A stretch of 64,000 nt of DNA from NCBI RefSeq assembly GCF_039530225.1, contig NZ_BAAAOH010000001.1, positions 3,224,001 to 3,288,000 on the forward strand. Reading direction: 5' to 3'. Shown one piece after another: positions 18,810 to 28,900 of the stretch. Position numbers and translations under genes: made by a program. The notes under the pieces were generated by a model, which saw only the letters and a program-made list of their open reading frames with translations, ran no database searches and had not been told where the DNA came from. The stretch's first letter is position 1. Each line of letters starts with the position of its first letter. The DNA comes from Microbacterium pumilum. Its GTDB lineage: Bacteria; Actinomycetota; Actinomycetes; Actinomycetales; Microbacteriaceae.

Positions 18810-19282
18810 TCGCCCATGCGATTGCGGGAGCGCATCGCTCGCTCGGCCTCGCGCTTGTCCTCGCGCTCGCGGATCGTCTGCCGCTTCTCGTACTCACGCT
18901 TACCCTTGGCCACCGCGATCTCGACTTTGGCGCGACCGTCTGAGAAGTAGAGCTTGAGCGGCACGAGCGTGTAACCACCAGCCGATACCGCATGCGAGAT
19001 CTTGATGATCTCGTCCTTGTGCAGCAGCAGCTTGCGAACACGCTTCGTCGCGTGATTGGTCCAGTGCCCTTGCGAATACTCGGGGATGTGAACGGCATCG
19101 AGGTAGGCCTCTCCCCCATCGATGTAGGCATAGCCGTCGCTGAGATTCGCACGACCTTGCCGCAACGACTTCACCTCGGTGCCGGTCAGTACGATGCCCG
19201 CCTCATACGTCTTCTCGATCGCGTACTCGTGGCGCGCGCGACGATTGGTCGCGACGACCGTCTCACCGCGTTCCTTGGGCAT
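18806..19282 (-). CDS. smpB: SsrA-binding protein SmpB
   Basis: 158 residues, normal length. Conserved landmarks are NRRARHEYAIEKTYEAGIVL, GTEVKSLRQG, YLDAVHIPEY and the basic C-terminal tail (KGKREYEKRQTIREREDKREAERAM) that enters the mRNA channel of a stalled ribosome. Works with the tmRNA at 13950. A GAGGAG site precedes the ATG. It follows ftsX after 129 bp, the conserved ftsE-ftsX-smpB order of actinobacteria. Confidence 0.97.
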   Translation of the reverse strand: MPKERGETVVATNRRARHEYAIEKTYEAGIVLTGTEVKSLRQGRANLSDGYAYIDGGEAYLDAVHIPEYSQGHWTNHATKRVRKLLLHKDEIIKISHAVSAGGYTLVPLKLYFSDGRAKVEIAVAKGKREYEKRQTIREREDKREAERAMRSRNRMGD

Positions 19283-19411
19283 GATGACTCCTCGATAAGG
19301 CGCCGCACGATCCCTGAGCCGGTCGATGGGCTTGCGGCAGCCTGTCAGTCTAACCGACTCACGTTCAGATCGATCGACGGATGCCGCATCCGGTCGCTGA
19401 GCGACACGCGC

Positions 19412-20326
19412 CTACGTGCGCAGCCAGCGCCGAATGGCAAACCCGGCCGAGAGCGCAGCCAGCAGGACGCCGATTCCGATGAGAACGGGGATCACGAGCC
19501 ACGCCTGCGGAATTCCCACCCACGTCGTGACGAACTCGACCCGCTGACGCAGGTAGCCGTCGACGCCGAAGTAGACGCCGGCGACTACGGCACCGCTCGC
19601 AAGGAGCGAGCCGATCAGTGCAGCGAAGACACCCTCGAGGATGAACGGCGTCTGGATGAACCGGTTGGACGCGCCCACCAGACGCATGATTCCTATCTCG
19701 CGCCGTCGCGCATACGCCGACAGGCGGATCGTCGTCGCGATCAGCAGCACGGCGGCGATCAGCATGAGCGCCGCGATTCCGACCGCTATGTAGGTGGCGA
19801 CGGTGAGAGCGGAGAACAGCGGCTCGAGATATTGCAGCTGATCCTGCACCTCTTCGACGCCCTGCATTCCGGTGAAGGCCTCGATGATGACATCGGACTG
19901 CTGCTGGTCGACGAGGTTGATCCAATACGTCTCGTTGAGCTGGTCGGGCGTGATGACGCTGCCGTAATCCTCACCGAGCAGATCGATGACGTTCTGGTAG
20001 GCCTCATCCCGTGTTTCGAAGCGCACATCCCGGATCAACGGCGACAGTGCTGCGCTGTCCAGAGTCGCTTGAACCTGATCGAGCTGCTCTTGCGTCGCCA
20101 CACCGTCGGTGCACGTCGGCTCCTGCGAGAAGGCGGAACACATGAAGACCGCGACCTGCGCCCGATCCGCCCAGTAATCGCGCATCGTGCCGATCTGCAT
20201 CTGCATGAGCATCGCGGCGCCCACGAAGGTGAGTGACACGAAAGTGACGAGCACGACCGAGATGACCATCGACGCGTTGCGACGAAGGCCGGTGAACGCC
20301 TCCGACAGGATGAGTCCTGCCCTCAC
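19412..20326 (-). CDS. ftsX: Cell division ABC permease FtsX
   Basis: 304 residues with four transmembrane helices: one near 22-45, then three in the C-terminal third (about 165-195, 215-240, 275-298). The first helix is followed by the large extracellular loop (about 50-160; [12 protein letters not shown], with Cys pair) that in this family activates peptidoglycan hydrolases such as RipC. GTGA overlap with ftsE couples translation. Confidence 0.95.
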   Translation of the reverse strand: MRAGLILSEAFTGLRRNASMVISVVLVTFVSLTFVGAAMLMQMQIGTMRDYWADRAQVAVFMCSAFSQEPTCTDGVATQEQLDQVQATLDSAALSPLIRDVRFETRDEAYQNVIDLLGEDYGSVITPDQLNETYWINLVDQQQSDVIIEAFTGMQGVEEVQDQLQYLEPLFSALTVATYIAVGIAALMLIAAVLLIATTIRLSAYARRREIGIMRLVGASNRFIQTPFILEGVFAALIGSLLASGAVVAGVYFGVDGYLRQRVEFVTTWVGIPQAWLVIPVLIGIGVLLAALSAGFAIRRWLRT

Positions 20327-21501
20327 GAGGTCGGCCCCACTTCATCGTCCGGATCCGTCTCGCCGAGCCCGAGCCGATCGGCGAGACCCAACTCTGCCAC
20401 GTCGACCTCCGGGATGTCGGCGACCGGGATGGGTTGCGTAGCGGATGCGGGCGGAGCGGATGGCGCGGATGCCCGAACCACGGACTCTGCGGGTGCTGTG
20501 GGTTCCGGGGTCTCGGCGGGCGCTTGGGGCACGGCAGAGGCTGCAAGCGCCACGTCCGCAGCCGGCCCATCGGCGGCTGACCCTTGAGAGAACAGCCGGT
20601 CGGAATGCTCGCCCTCCTCCGGGTCGCCGTGGACGGCATCCGGTATCTCATCACCCGCGAGCAGCTCATCGTCGTCCGATTCGGGGGCGAGGTCGATGGG
20701 CTCGAGCTCGGCATCCATTGCGGCGGCGACTTCGCGCTGCACCTCGAGCACGGCGGTGAGCGCGGCAGCCGCGGCCGCACCACGCTCGGGCGCGGGGGCG
20801 AGGCTCGGCAGACCCGATGTATCGCCATACCCGCCGTGAACCTCGTCGCGCACCATCTCGCCGTGACGCAGCTCGATCACCCGCCGCTGCATCTGATCGA
20901 CGAAGCCGGCCTCGTGCGTCGCCATGACCACGGTCGTGCCGCCGGCGTTGATGCGTGCGAGCAGCTGCATGATGTCGACGGATGTCGCAGGGTCCAGGTT
21001 TCCGGTCGGCTCATCGGCGAGCAGCACCTGGGGCCGATTCACCAGCGCCCGAGCGATCGCGACGCGCTGCTGCTCACCGCCCGACAGCTCGTGGGGGAAC
21101 CGCTTCTCCTTGCCGGCCAGTCCGACGAGGGCGAGGACCTCGGGCACCGCCTGCTGAATGAACCCGCGCGACGACCCGATGACCTGAAGTGTGAAGGCGA
21201 CGTTCTGGAAGACGGTCTTCGACGGCAGCAGCCGGAAGTCCTGGAACACGGCGCCGATGTGCCGACGGAAGTACGGGACCTTGCGATTCGACAGGGTGCG
21301 CAGATCCCGTCCCAGCACGACCACGCGCCCGTCGCTCGGCGTCTCTTCGCGCAGGATCAGGCGAAGACACGAGGACTTGCCCGAACCGGACGGACCGACG
21401 AGGAAGATGAACTCCCCGCGGAGCACCTCGAAGTCGACATCGCTCAGGGCGGGCTTCGCGGTGCCGCGAAAGCGCTTCGTGACATTCTCGAACCGGATCA
21501 T
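20323..21501 (-). CDS. ftsE: Cell division ATP-binding protein FtsE with long C-terminal extension
   Basis: ABC ATPase that powers FtsX. Walker A is GPSGSGKSS (36-44), the Q loop lies in VFQDFRLL, the signature is [15 protein letters not shown], and Walker B is [12 protein letters not shown]. The normal FtsE length of about 225-230 is exceeded by about 165 residues: an Ala/Pro/Glu-rich, probably disordered tail ([20 protein letters not shown], then many PE and PA runs) ending [18 protein letters not shown]. Actinobacterial FtsE proteins sometimes carry such tails; its partner is unknown. Confidence 0.95.
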   Translation of the reverse strand: MIRFENVTKRFRGTAKPALSDVDFEVLRGEFIFLVGPSGSGKSSCLRLILREETPSDGRVVVLGRDLRTLSNRKVPYFRRHIGAVFQDFRLLPSKTVFQNVAFTLQVIGSSRGFIQQAVPEVLALVGLAGKEKRFPHELSGGEQQRVAIARALVNRPQVLLADEPTGNLDPATSVDIMQLLARINAGGTTVVMATHEAGFVDQMQRRVIELRHGEMVRDEVHGGYGDTSGLPSLAPAPERGAAAAAALTAVLEVQREVAAAMDAELEPIDLAPESDDDELLAGDEIPDAVHGDPEEGEHSDRLFSQGSAADGPAADVALAASAVPQAPAETPEPTAPAESVVRASAPSAPPASATQPIPVADIPEVDVAELGLADRLGLGETDPDDEVGPTS

Positions 21502-21583
21502 GGCCTAACGAGCCTAAGCGGGCGACCGGCGAGGGTCGCCCGCGACACCCGGGGGCGCGGCATCCGCTCTTCGCGGGTCGGGC

Positions 21584-22372
21584 CTACTCTTCGCTGACCG
21601 CGACTGCGCGAACGACGGCACGCGACACCTCGAGCACCTCTTCCTCATGGCTGAGGTGCACCTGATGCTCGGCGCCCGGCCACGACAGCAGAGGCGTCTC
21701 GAGCGCAGCCGCGATCCTGGCATGTGCCTTCCGGATGGTGGAATCGGGCTTGCGGTCCGCCGTCACGACCGCGGCCGGTACGAGCGGCAGCTGCGACTCG
21801 TCGAAGCCCTCCGCGATCGCCGCCAGCCCCGTGGCCGACTGGCTGAGCTTCGGCAGATCCACCTCGGCGATCTTCAACGTCGCGGTGCGGGCTTCGGGGC
21901 TCATGTCGTGACGCCGCGCGGAACGGCCGGCGCTCGACCGCAGCAGCGCGGTCAGCGCCCAGTGGATCCCGGGAACGGTGGAGATGCGAGCCGTTGTCTT
22001 GGCGGTCTGCTCGACCTGCTTGGCGAGCTTCGCATCGTTGACCGGCGTCGGATCGAGCAGGACCAGACCGGCCACATCCTCGGGATGATCACGAGCCAGA
22101 AGCATCGCAACGGCGCCACCCAGGCTCTGGCCGATGACGACCACAGGTCCGATCTTCAGCTCGGCGAGGGTGGCATGGATCGCATCAGTCGCTTCGGCGA
22201 GCCCGCCTTCCGCCTCGGAGGGGCCGACACCCGGCCGGTCATAGAGGATCACCCGGCAGCCAGGATCGGCCATGAGCCCCTCCATCAAGCCGGGATAGAA
22301 GCCTTCGACCGCCTCGGCCCCGCCAGGGAGCAGCAGCACCGCAGGACCCGAGTCTCCGAACACCTCGCGCAT
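21584..22372 (-). CDS. Alpha/beta hydrolase
   Basis: 262 residues. Strand-turn motif ILYDRPGVGPS, nucleophile Ser83 in GQSLGG, Asp in LLDPTP region and a late His in SWPGAEHQVHLSHEEE. Probably an esterase or epoxide-hydrolase-like enzyme of unknown substrate. TAGTAT ends 6 nt before the ATG, so it has its own leaderless promoter, although it sits between prfB and ftsE on the same strand. Confidence 0.82.
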   Translation of the reverse strand: MREVFGDSGPAVLLLPGGAEAVEGFYPGLMEGLMADPGCRVILYDRPGVGPSEAEGGLAEATDAIHATLAELKIGPVVVIGQSLGGAVAMLLARDHPEDVAGLVLLDPTPVNDAKLAKQVEQTAKTTARISTVPGIHWALTALLRSSAGRSARRHDMSPEARTATLKIAEVDLPKLSQSATGLAAIAEGFDESQLPLVPAAVVTADRKPDSTIRKAHARIAAALETPLLSWPGAEHQVHLSHEEEVLEVSRAVVRAVAVSEE

Positions 22373-22402
22373 GTCGCGATACTAGCCCGCACCCACCAGG
22401 GG

Positions 22403-23512
22403 TCAGTCGTCGGCGGGCCGCTTGCGCCAGCGGATGCCGGCAGCGATGAATCCGTCGAGGTCACCATCGAAGACCGCCGACGGGTTGTTTACCTCGTGAT
22501 CCGTGCGGAGATCCTTGACCATCTGGTACGGCGCGAGCACGTAGGAACGCATCTGGTCGCCCCAGCTCGCCGTGATGACGCCGGCGAGGTCCTTCTTGAT
22601 CGCCGCTTCCTGCTCCTTCTGGAGGATCAGCAGGCGCGACTGCAGCACACGCATCGCGGCCGCGCGGTTCTGGATCTGCGACTTCTCGTTCTGCATCGAC
22701 ACCACGGTGCCCGTCGGAAGATGCGTCAGGCGCACAGCCGAGTCGGTCGTGTTGACGGACTGACCACCGGGGCCGGACGAGCGGAACACGTCGACGCGCA
22801 GATCGTTCTCGGGAATCTCGACCTCGACGGCCTCGTCCAGCAGCGGGATGACCTCGACCGCCGCGAACGAGGTCTGCCGCTTGCCTGCGGAGTTGAACGG
22901 GCTCATGCGCACCAGTCGGTGCGTGCCGGCCTCGACGCTCAGCGTGCCGAACGCGTACGGCGCGTCGACCTCGAACGTCGCGGATTTGATGCCGGCCTCT
23001 TCGGCGTATGACGAGTCCATGATCGTGACCGGATACTTGTGCTGCTCGGCCCACCGCAGATACATGCGCAGGAGCATCTCGGCGAAGTCGGAAGCATCCA
23101 CCCCGCCCGCACCGGCACGGATGGTGACGACCGCCGGACGCTCGTCGTACTCGCCGTCGAGCAGCGTCTGCACCTCGAGCTGACCGATGATGTCCTCGAG
23201 CTCAGCGAGCTCGTGACGCGCCTCTTCGGCCGAATCCTCGTCATCCATCTCGTTCGCGAGTTCGACGAGCACTTCGAGGTCATCGAGACGCTGCTCGATG
23301 CCGGCGATGCGCGCGAGTTCGGTCTGCCGATGGCTCAGGGCACTCGTGATCTTCTGCGCCTTGTCGGTGTCGTCCCACAGATCGGGAACGCCGGCTTCTT
23401 CGCTGAGCCGCGCGATCTCGGCCTCGAGTCCCCCGACGTCGACCACGGCCTTGATGTCGGCGAACGTGGAGCGAAGGGCCTGGATATCGGCGGAAAGATC
23501 GAAATCGAGCAT
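22403..23512 (-). CDS. prfB: Peptide chain release factor 2
   Basis: 369 residues. Stop-codon-reading SPF tripeptide at 204-206 and the GGQ peptidyl-hydrolase motif at 249-251 ([16 protein letters not shown]). It releases peptides at UAA and UGA. There is no in-frame UGA and no programmed frameshift signal near the N-terminus, as is usual in actinobacteria. A GGAG site lies 5 nt before the start. First gene of the prfB-ftsE-ftsX-smpB group. Confidence 0.97.
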   Translation of the reverse strand: MLDFDLSADIQALRSTFADIKAVVDVGGLEAEIARLSEEAGVPDLWDDTDKAQKITSALSHRQTELARIAGIEQRLDDLEVLVELANEMDDEDSAEEARHELAELEDIIGQLEVQTLLDGEYDERPAVVTIRAGAGGVDASDFAEMLLRMYLRWAEQHKYPVTIMDSSYAEEAGIKSATFEVDAPYAFGTLSVEAGTHRLVRMSPFNSAGKRQTSFAAVEVIPLLDEAVEVEIPENDLRVDVFRSSGPGGQSVNTTDSAVRLTHLPTGTVVSMQNEKSQIQNRAAAMRVLQSRLLILQKEQEAAIKKDLAGVITASWGDQMRSYVLAPYQMVKDLRTDHEVNNPSAVFDGDLDGFIAAGIRWRKRPADD

Positions 23513-23537
23513 GACACTCCAGACTAACGTGGATGCG

Positions 23538-24851
23538 GTGACCGACCGCGCCTCGACCGTCCTGCTGCGGTTCGGGCCGATGATCTACGGACCCACCGTG
23601 CTCTTCGCCCTCGGCGAAGGCGCGGTCATCCCTCTCATCCCCGTCATCGCTGCCGATCTCGGGGCGGATGTCGCCACCGCCGCCCTGGTCGCATCGGCGC
23701 TCGTCGTCGGACAGCTCTGCGGCAACATCCCGGCCGGGTGGACCGTCGCGCGCCTCGGCGAGCGCTTCACGATGGCGATCGCGGGGACCCTGTCGATCCT
23801 CGGCGTGATCGGGATGGTGTTCGCCCCGTCGCTCGTCGTGTTCACGGCATCCGTCTTCCTCATCGGCTTCTGCGCCGCAGCTTTCGGCCTCGCGCGCCAC
23901 TCGTTCATGACGACGCGCGTGCCGCTGTCGTTCCGGGCGCGCGCGCTCTCACTTCTCGGCGGAACCTTCCGCCTCGGTATGTTCGTCGGACCTTTCGTCT
24001 CGGCCGGACTGCTCATCGTCTTCGGACCGACGGCATCGATCTGGTTCTTCGGCGCCTGTCTCGTCGCGACCGTTCTGCTCGTGCTCCTCGGTCCCGATCC
24101 GGAGCGCGTGATCCCCGACGAGCCGAGGCCGGAACGGGATCAAGGAGACGACGACCCCCTGACCGACGCGATGCTGACGGAGGACACCGGCGAGGCTGTC
24201 ACCGGTTCGATCCCGACCACCGCCCTGCGGCGCGCTCAGGGGTCGAACGATGGCGTGTTCCGAACGATGTGGCTGTTCCGGCGCGTCCTTTCACGACTCG
24301 GCGTGGCGGCGGCATCCCTCTCAGCGGTCCGCTCGGCGCGCCAGGTCGTGCTCCCCCTGTGGGGCGTCTCGATCGGCCTCGACGCGCAGACCATCGCGCT
24401 CGTCGTGGGCATCTCGGGCGCGATCGACTTCGCCCTGTTTTACGCGAGCGGCCAGGTCATGGATCGCTTCGGCCGACTCTGGGCCGCCCTCCCCGCGATG
24501 ATCCTGATGGGCGCAGGGTTCCTCGCGCTCGCGTTCACTCACGACCTCTCATCAGCCGAACTCTGGTTCGGAGTCTTCGCCGCCGTGCTCGGAGTAGGCA
24601 ACGGGCTTTCGAGCGGAATCCTGCTGACACTCGGGGCGGATGTCGCGCCGAAGGCCAATCCCGCCCCGTTCCTCGGCTCGTGGCGCACGCTGACGGATGC
24701 CGGCGGTGCGCTGTCACCGCTGCTCGTAGCAGGCATCACGGCGATCTCTTCGCTCGCGGTCGCGACCGGCGCCATGGGTGTGCTGGGCTTCGTGGGCGCT
24801 TTCGCCTTCCTGCGGTGGGTGCCGAAGTTCGTGCCCCGCGCGAAACATTGA
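23538..24851 (+). CDS. MFS transporter
   Basis: 437 residues, about 12 transmembrane helices with a cytoplasmic loop of about 60 residues in the middle ([21 protein letters not shown] onward). Conserved motif A-like [13 protein letters not shown] follows helix 2. Resembles drug/metabolite exporters of the DHA1 type; substrate unknown. I chose the GTG at 23538. An ATG at 23511 would overlap the divergent prfB start by 2 bp. Confidence 0.85.
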   Translation: MTDRASTVLLRFGPMIYGPTVLFALGEGAVIPLIPVIAADLGADVATAALVASALVVGQLCGNIPAGWTVARLGERFTMAIAGTLSILGVIGMVFAPSLVVFTASVFLIGFCAAAFGLARHSFMTTRVPLSFRARALSLLGGTFRLGMFVGPFVSAGLLIVFGPTASIWFFGACLVATVLLVLLGPDPERVIPDEPRPERDQGDDDPLTDAMLTEDTGEAVTGSIPTTALRRAQGSNDGVFRTMWLFRRVLSRLGVAAASLSAVRSARQVVLPLWGVSIGLDAQTIALVVGISGAIDFALFYASGQVMDRFGRLWAALPAMILMGAGFLALAFTHDLSSAELWFGVFAAVLGVGNGLSSGILLTLGADVAPKANPAPFLGSWRTLTDAGGALSPLLVAGITAISSLAVATGAMGVLGFVGAFAFLRWVPKFVPRAKH

Positions 24852-24870
24852 TCGCGAGCGAAGTCCAGGG

Positions 24871-25827
24871 TCAGATCCAGCCGCGGCGCACGGCTTCAGC
24901 CCCGAGCTGGATGCGGGTCGTCACGGCGGCCAGCTCCATCAGCTCGGCCACGCGCCGCTGCAGCGTACGCACCGAGATGCGCAGCTGCGCGGCGATGGTG
25001 GCGTCGGTGAGACCCAGGAGCAGCAGCTTCAGCACGTCACGGTCCACGCCATCCTGCGCGCCATTGTCGTCGGGGAGCAACCGCGTGGCCGTCTTCCAGT
25101 ACTCCTCGAAGATCGCCATGACGAGATCCAGCAGACCGCTCGGGTGCACCAGCAGCGCGCCGAGCGAACTGTTTTCGCCGTGCGAGCGCATCGGCAGCAG
25201 CGCCATGGCGTCATCGGCGATGAACATGCGCGTCGGCAGCGTGGGAAGTACACGGATCTCTTCGCCGAGAGCACCCACGCTGCGGGCGACGTCGAGGAAG
25301 CCGGGACGCTCGAGCACACCACCCTCCACGACCACCCGGTAGCGGACGCCACGTTCGAGCGCGCGATCCTCCTCGACGTTCTCAGCGCCCGAGATGATCG
25401 CGACTTGGCTGAGCACGAGCACGCGCACCTCACGATTGGCAGCCGCCTGCAGCTGTCCGATCCGCTGCCGGACGGCATCCGTCCCGAGGATCACGTCGAC
25501 GACATCCGCCGCGTTCCGCTGGTCGGCGGCCTCTCGATACAGCTCACTGAACTCGATGAGCGCTTCATGCGCCCGAGTCAGGCCCCGCTCCCGCTCCAGA
25601 AGCAGGGGCTTCAACGCGATCGCTGGCGGGGAGGCCACGACCCGGTCGGGCTGCGATGCCTGGCGTGCGAGCAGACCGAGCCGCTCGAGTTCGCCGATCA
25701 TCGTGCGAGCGCGGCCGACCGGCATCCCGACCGACGCGGACACCTCTTTCGCCGACGCGCTCGGCACAGCGAGCACCGACCGGTAGACGGCGGTGTGTGC
25801 ATCATCGAGACCCAGCGCTTCGAGCAC
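24871..25827 (-). CDS. TrmB/LuxR-type transcriptional regulator
   Basis: 318 residues. An N-terminal TrmB-like winged helix (about 1-70, ending GELERLGLLARQ), a middle sensor region with a phospholipase-D-like fold pattern, and a C-terminal LuxR-like helix-turn-helix (LLLGLTDATIAAQLRISVRTLQRRV). Actinobacterial proteins of this build often stand next to secreted subtilases, as here: it is divergent from the 1,296-aa protease with 125 bp between starts, and likely controls it. GTG start with GAGGGAG site. Confidence 0.85.
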   Translation of the reverse strand: MLEALGLDDAHTAVYRSVLAVPSASAKEVSASVGMPVGRARTMIGELERLGLLARQASQPDRVVASPPAIALKPLLLERERGLTRAHEALIEFSELYREAADQRNAADVVDVILGTDAVRQRIGQLQAAANREVRVLVLSQVAIISGAENVEEDRALERGVRYRVVVEGGVLERPGFLDVARSVGALGEEIRVLPTLPTRMFIADDAMALLPMRSHGENSSLGALLVHPSGLLDLVMAIFEEYWKTATRLLPDDNGAQDGVDRDVLKLLLLGLTDATIAAQLRISVRTLQRRVAELMELAAVTTRIQLGAEAVRRGWI

Positions 25828-25952
25828 GCACTCCCTCTTTCATCGCAGCGGGATGGCGGATCCCGGCCATGGCATTTCTCCGCCACCACGATACGCCGTG
25901 CGCCATGTGAGGCTCGGTGGGATCCCCTTCCCCCAGAGAGGTCCTCCCCCGC

Positions 25953-28900
25953 ATGTCACGACCCACGCCTTCCGGCCGTCGTCTGCGCTCGATCGTCGCC
26001 GCCACAAGCGGCGTCACGATCGCGCTCGCAGGCATCGGCGTCACCACCCTGCCGGCAGCCGCCGCTTCGCCCCCCGAGACAGCGCCCCCCGCTGCCGCGG
26101 CTGCCGGCAGTTCTCACACCGTCACCCTGATCACCGGCGACCGCGTCAAGGTCACCGAAGTCGCGGCCGGCAAGCAAACCGTCGAGGTCACCACCGCCCA
26201 GCCGGGCGCCGGCTTCCAGACCTACGAGGCCGCGGGCGACCTCCACGTCATCCCCGACGGTGCGACCGCCTACGTCGCCGCTGGGGTCCTCGACCCCGAC
26301 CTGTTCAACGTCTCGCTGCTCATCGAGTACGGGTACGACGACGCTTCGGTCGCCGCGACCCCGATCATCGTGCAACAGGATGCCGCGACCGCTCGGACAT
26401 TCTCGGCACCGCTGCCCGGACTCGAGGTGCAGGCAGAGCTGCCCAGCATCGACGCCGCCGCGGCCACGCTCCAGCACGCCGACGCTGCCGCAGCATGGCA
26501 GGCGCTGATGGCGCCGACCGGCGCCCAGGCGTTCTCGGCCGAACCGTCGCTCGCCGGCGGCATCACCGCCATCCACCTCGACGGCAAGGTCAAGGCGACG
26601 CTCGACTCGAGCGTCCCCTTCATCGATGCCCCCGCGGCATGGGCTGAGGGCTTCACCGGAGAAGGCGTCACCGTCGCGGTGCTCGACACCGGCATCGACG
26701 ACACGCACCCCGATCTGCAGGGCCACATCTCGCCCGACTCGAAGAGCTTCGTTCCCGGTGAGGATGTCGACACCGACCAGCACGGCCACGGCACCCACGT
26801 CGCATCCACGGTCGCGGGAACGGGCGCCGCAAGCGGCGGCACGCACCGCGGCGTCGCAGACGGCGCACAGCTGCTCATCGGCAAGGTGCTCGGCGGCTCC
26901 GACGGATCCGGTCAGGATTCCTGGATCATCGAGGCCATGGAGTGGGCCGGAGAGCACGCCCCGATCGTGTCGATGAGCCTCGGCTCGTACGGCGCCTCCG
27001 ACGGCAAGGACCTCATGGCCGAGTCGCTCAACCAGATCGCGATCGAGACCGGCGCACTGTTCGTGGTGGCCGCCGGCAACAACGGCGCACCGGAGTCCGT
27101 CGGCTCGCCGGGCTCGGCCGAGCAGGCGCTCACCGTCGGCTCCGTCGATGACCCGTCCGGCGCACTGTCGTACTTCTCGAGCCAGGGCCCCCTATCGCGC
27201 TCCGGCGCAATGAAGCCCGATCTCACCGGTCCAGGCAACGACGTAACCGCCGCGCGATCAGCGGACAGCGCCGGGGAGGGCTCGTACATCACGATGAGCG
27301 GCACCTCGATGGCCACCCCCCATGTCGCCGGCGCCGCCGCGATCGTCAAGCAGAAGCATCCGGAATATACGGCGGCGCAGCTGCGAGCAGCACTCGTCAG
27401 CACGACGACCGACGTCGGATACACCTCGTACCAGGGCGGCGCCGGCGTCGTCGATGTCAAGGCCGCGATCGACGCTCCCGTCATCGCCGCGGGCTCGGGC
27501 GACTTCGGCATGCTGATGTGGGGCGAAGAGGCGACCCCCGTCACCCGCACCATCGAGTACACCAACCGCAGCGACGCCGAGGTCACCGTCGCTCTCGCGG
27601 CCACCCTGGCCGACACCACGCCCCGCGGCGATACCGGACCCGGTCCGCTCTCGGTCGATGCGGCATTCGAAGCGCTGACGATGGATGTCGACAGTCTCGC
27701 GATCCCCGCAGGCGAGACGCGCAGCGTCGCGATGACGGTCGACCCGGGCAAGGTGCCCGCCGGCACCCAGCTGTCGGGCACGCTCGTCGGCTCCATCGAC
27801 GGCACGCCCGTGACCCGCACGGCGCTCGGCACCATCGCCGAAGCGGAGCGGTACGACATCAAGATGACCGCGACCGACTTCACGGGTGAGCCGACGCTGG
27901 CCTATGCGTGGGTGTGGAACTCCGACACCGAGGTGGTCGACCCGATCGCCGTCGAGGGCGAGACCACGATCCGCGTCATGAAGGGCAACTACTCGGTCAT
28001 GTCCTACATGGAGCTCGACCGCACTCCCGACGCGAAGGCCGAGGTGCTGGTCGGCGACCCCCACATCACTCTCGACCAGAACGTGTCTGTCGCGCTCGAC
28101 GCCCGTACGGCGAAGCAGGTGACACTCGACATCGGCAAGAAGGGTCTCGAAGAGACTTTCCGCCGCATGGACTTCACCGCCGATGGACTTCGAGGCAGCG
28201 CGATCATGCCGGTGAAGGTCGATGAGATGTGGGCTCAGCCGATGAAGCCGAATGACGCAGACGTCGACTTCACGACCCGCTGGCGCCTGATGAAGCCGAT
28301 GCTGACGGTCGCCGCAGGCAAGAAGCCGCTCGACATCATCATCCAGGCCGGCTCGACCTTCCTAGACGGCAAACTCACCGGTAAGGCGGTCAATGCCGGC
28401 AAGGGCAGCGTCGCCGAAGTGCAGGCGGCCGATGTGTCCGGCAAGATCGCCGTCGTGACCCGCTCGGACGAAGTCTCTTCGTCGCAGCGCGTCGCGAATG
28501 CGGTCGCCGCCGGCGCCAAGATGGTCGTCGTCGCCAACGACGCCGATGGTGAAATCAGCGAGTGGGTCGGCTCCGCGGACTACGAGTCTTCGTCGCCCGT
28601 TCCTGTCGCCGCGATAAGCGGCGTCGAAGGACGAGCCCTCCTCGCCGACATGGCCGAGAAGGCCGTCACTCTCGACGCCGTCGGCGTTCCGTACACGAAC
28701 GTCCTCTACGACATCGCGCGGTTCACCGATGGCGAGATCCCGGCGAACCTGCACTACGCCCCGAAGAAGCTCACGCGCGTCGACACCACGTACTACGGCA
28801 AGAAGGAAGACATGGGCGAGTTCCGCGCCGACTTCGCGCCGAAGGTCGGCTACAGCGGCGGCTACCCGATGCGTGCGCTTCGCGGCACCACGCGGGAGGA

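Noticed and set aside
13950..19282. Integrated genomic island at ssrA
   Set aside because: No integrase and no second copy of the tmRNA 3' end could be found, so only the displaced gene order is reported.
23403..23512. Programmed frameshift of RF2
   Set aside because: The coding frame runs uninterrupted from the start and no in-frame UGA is present.
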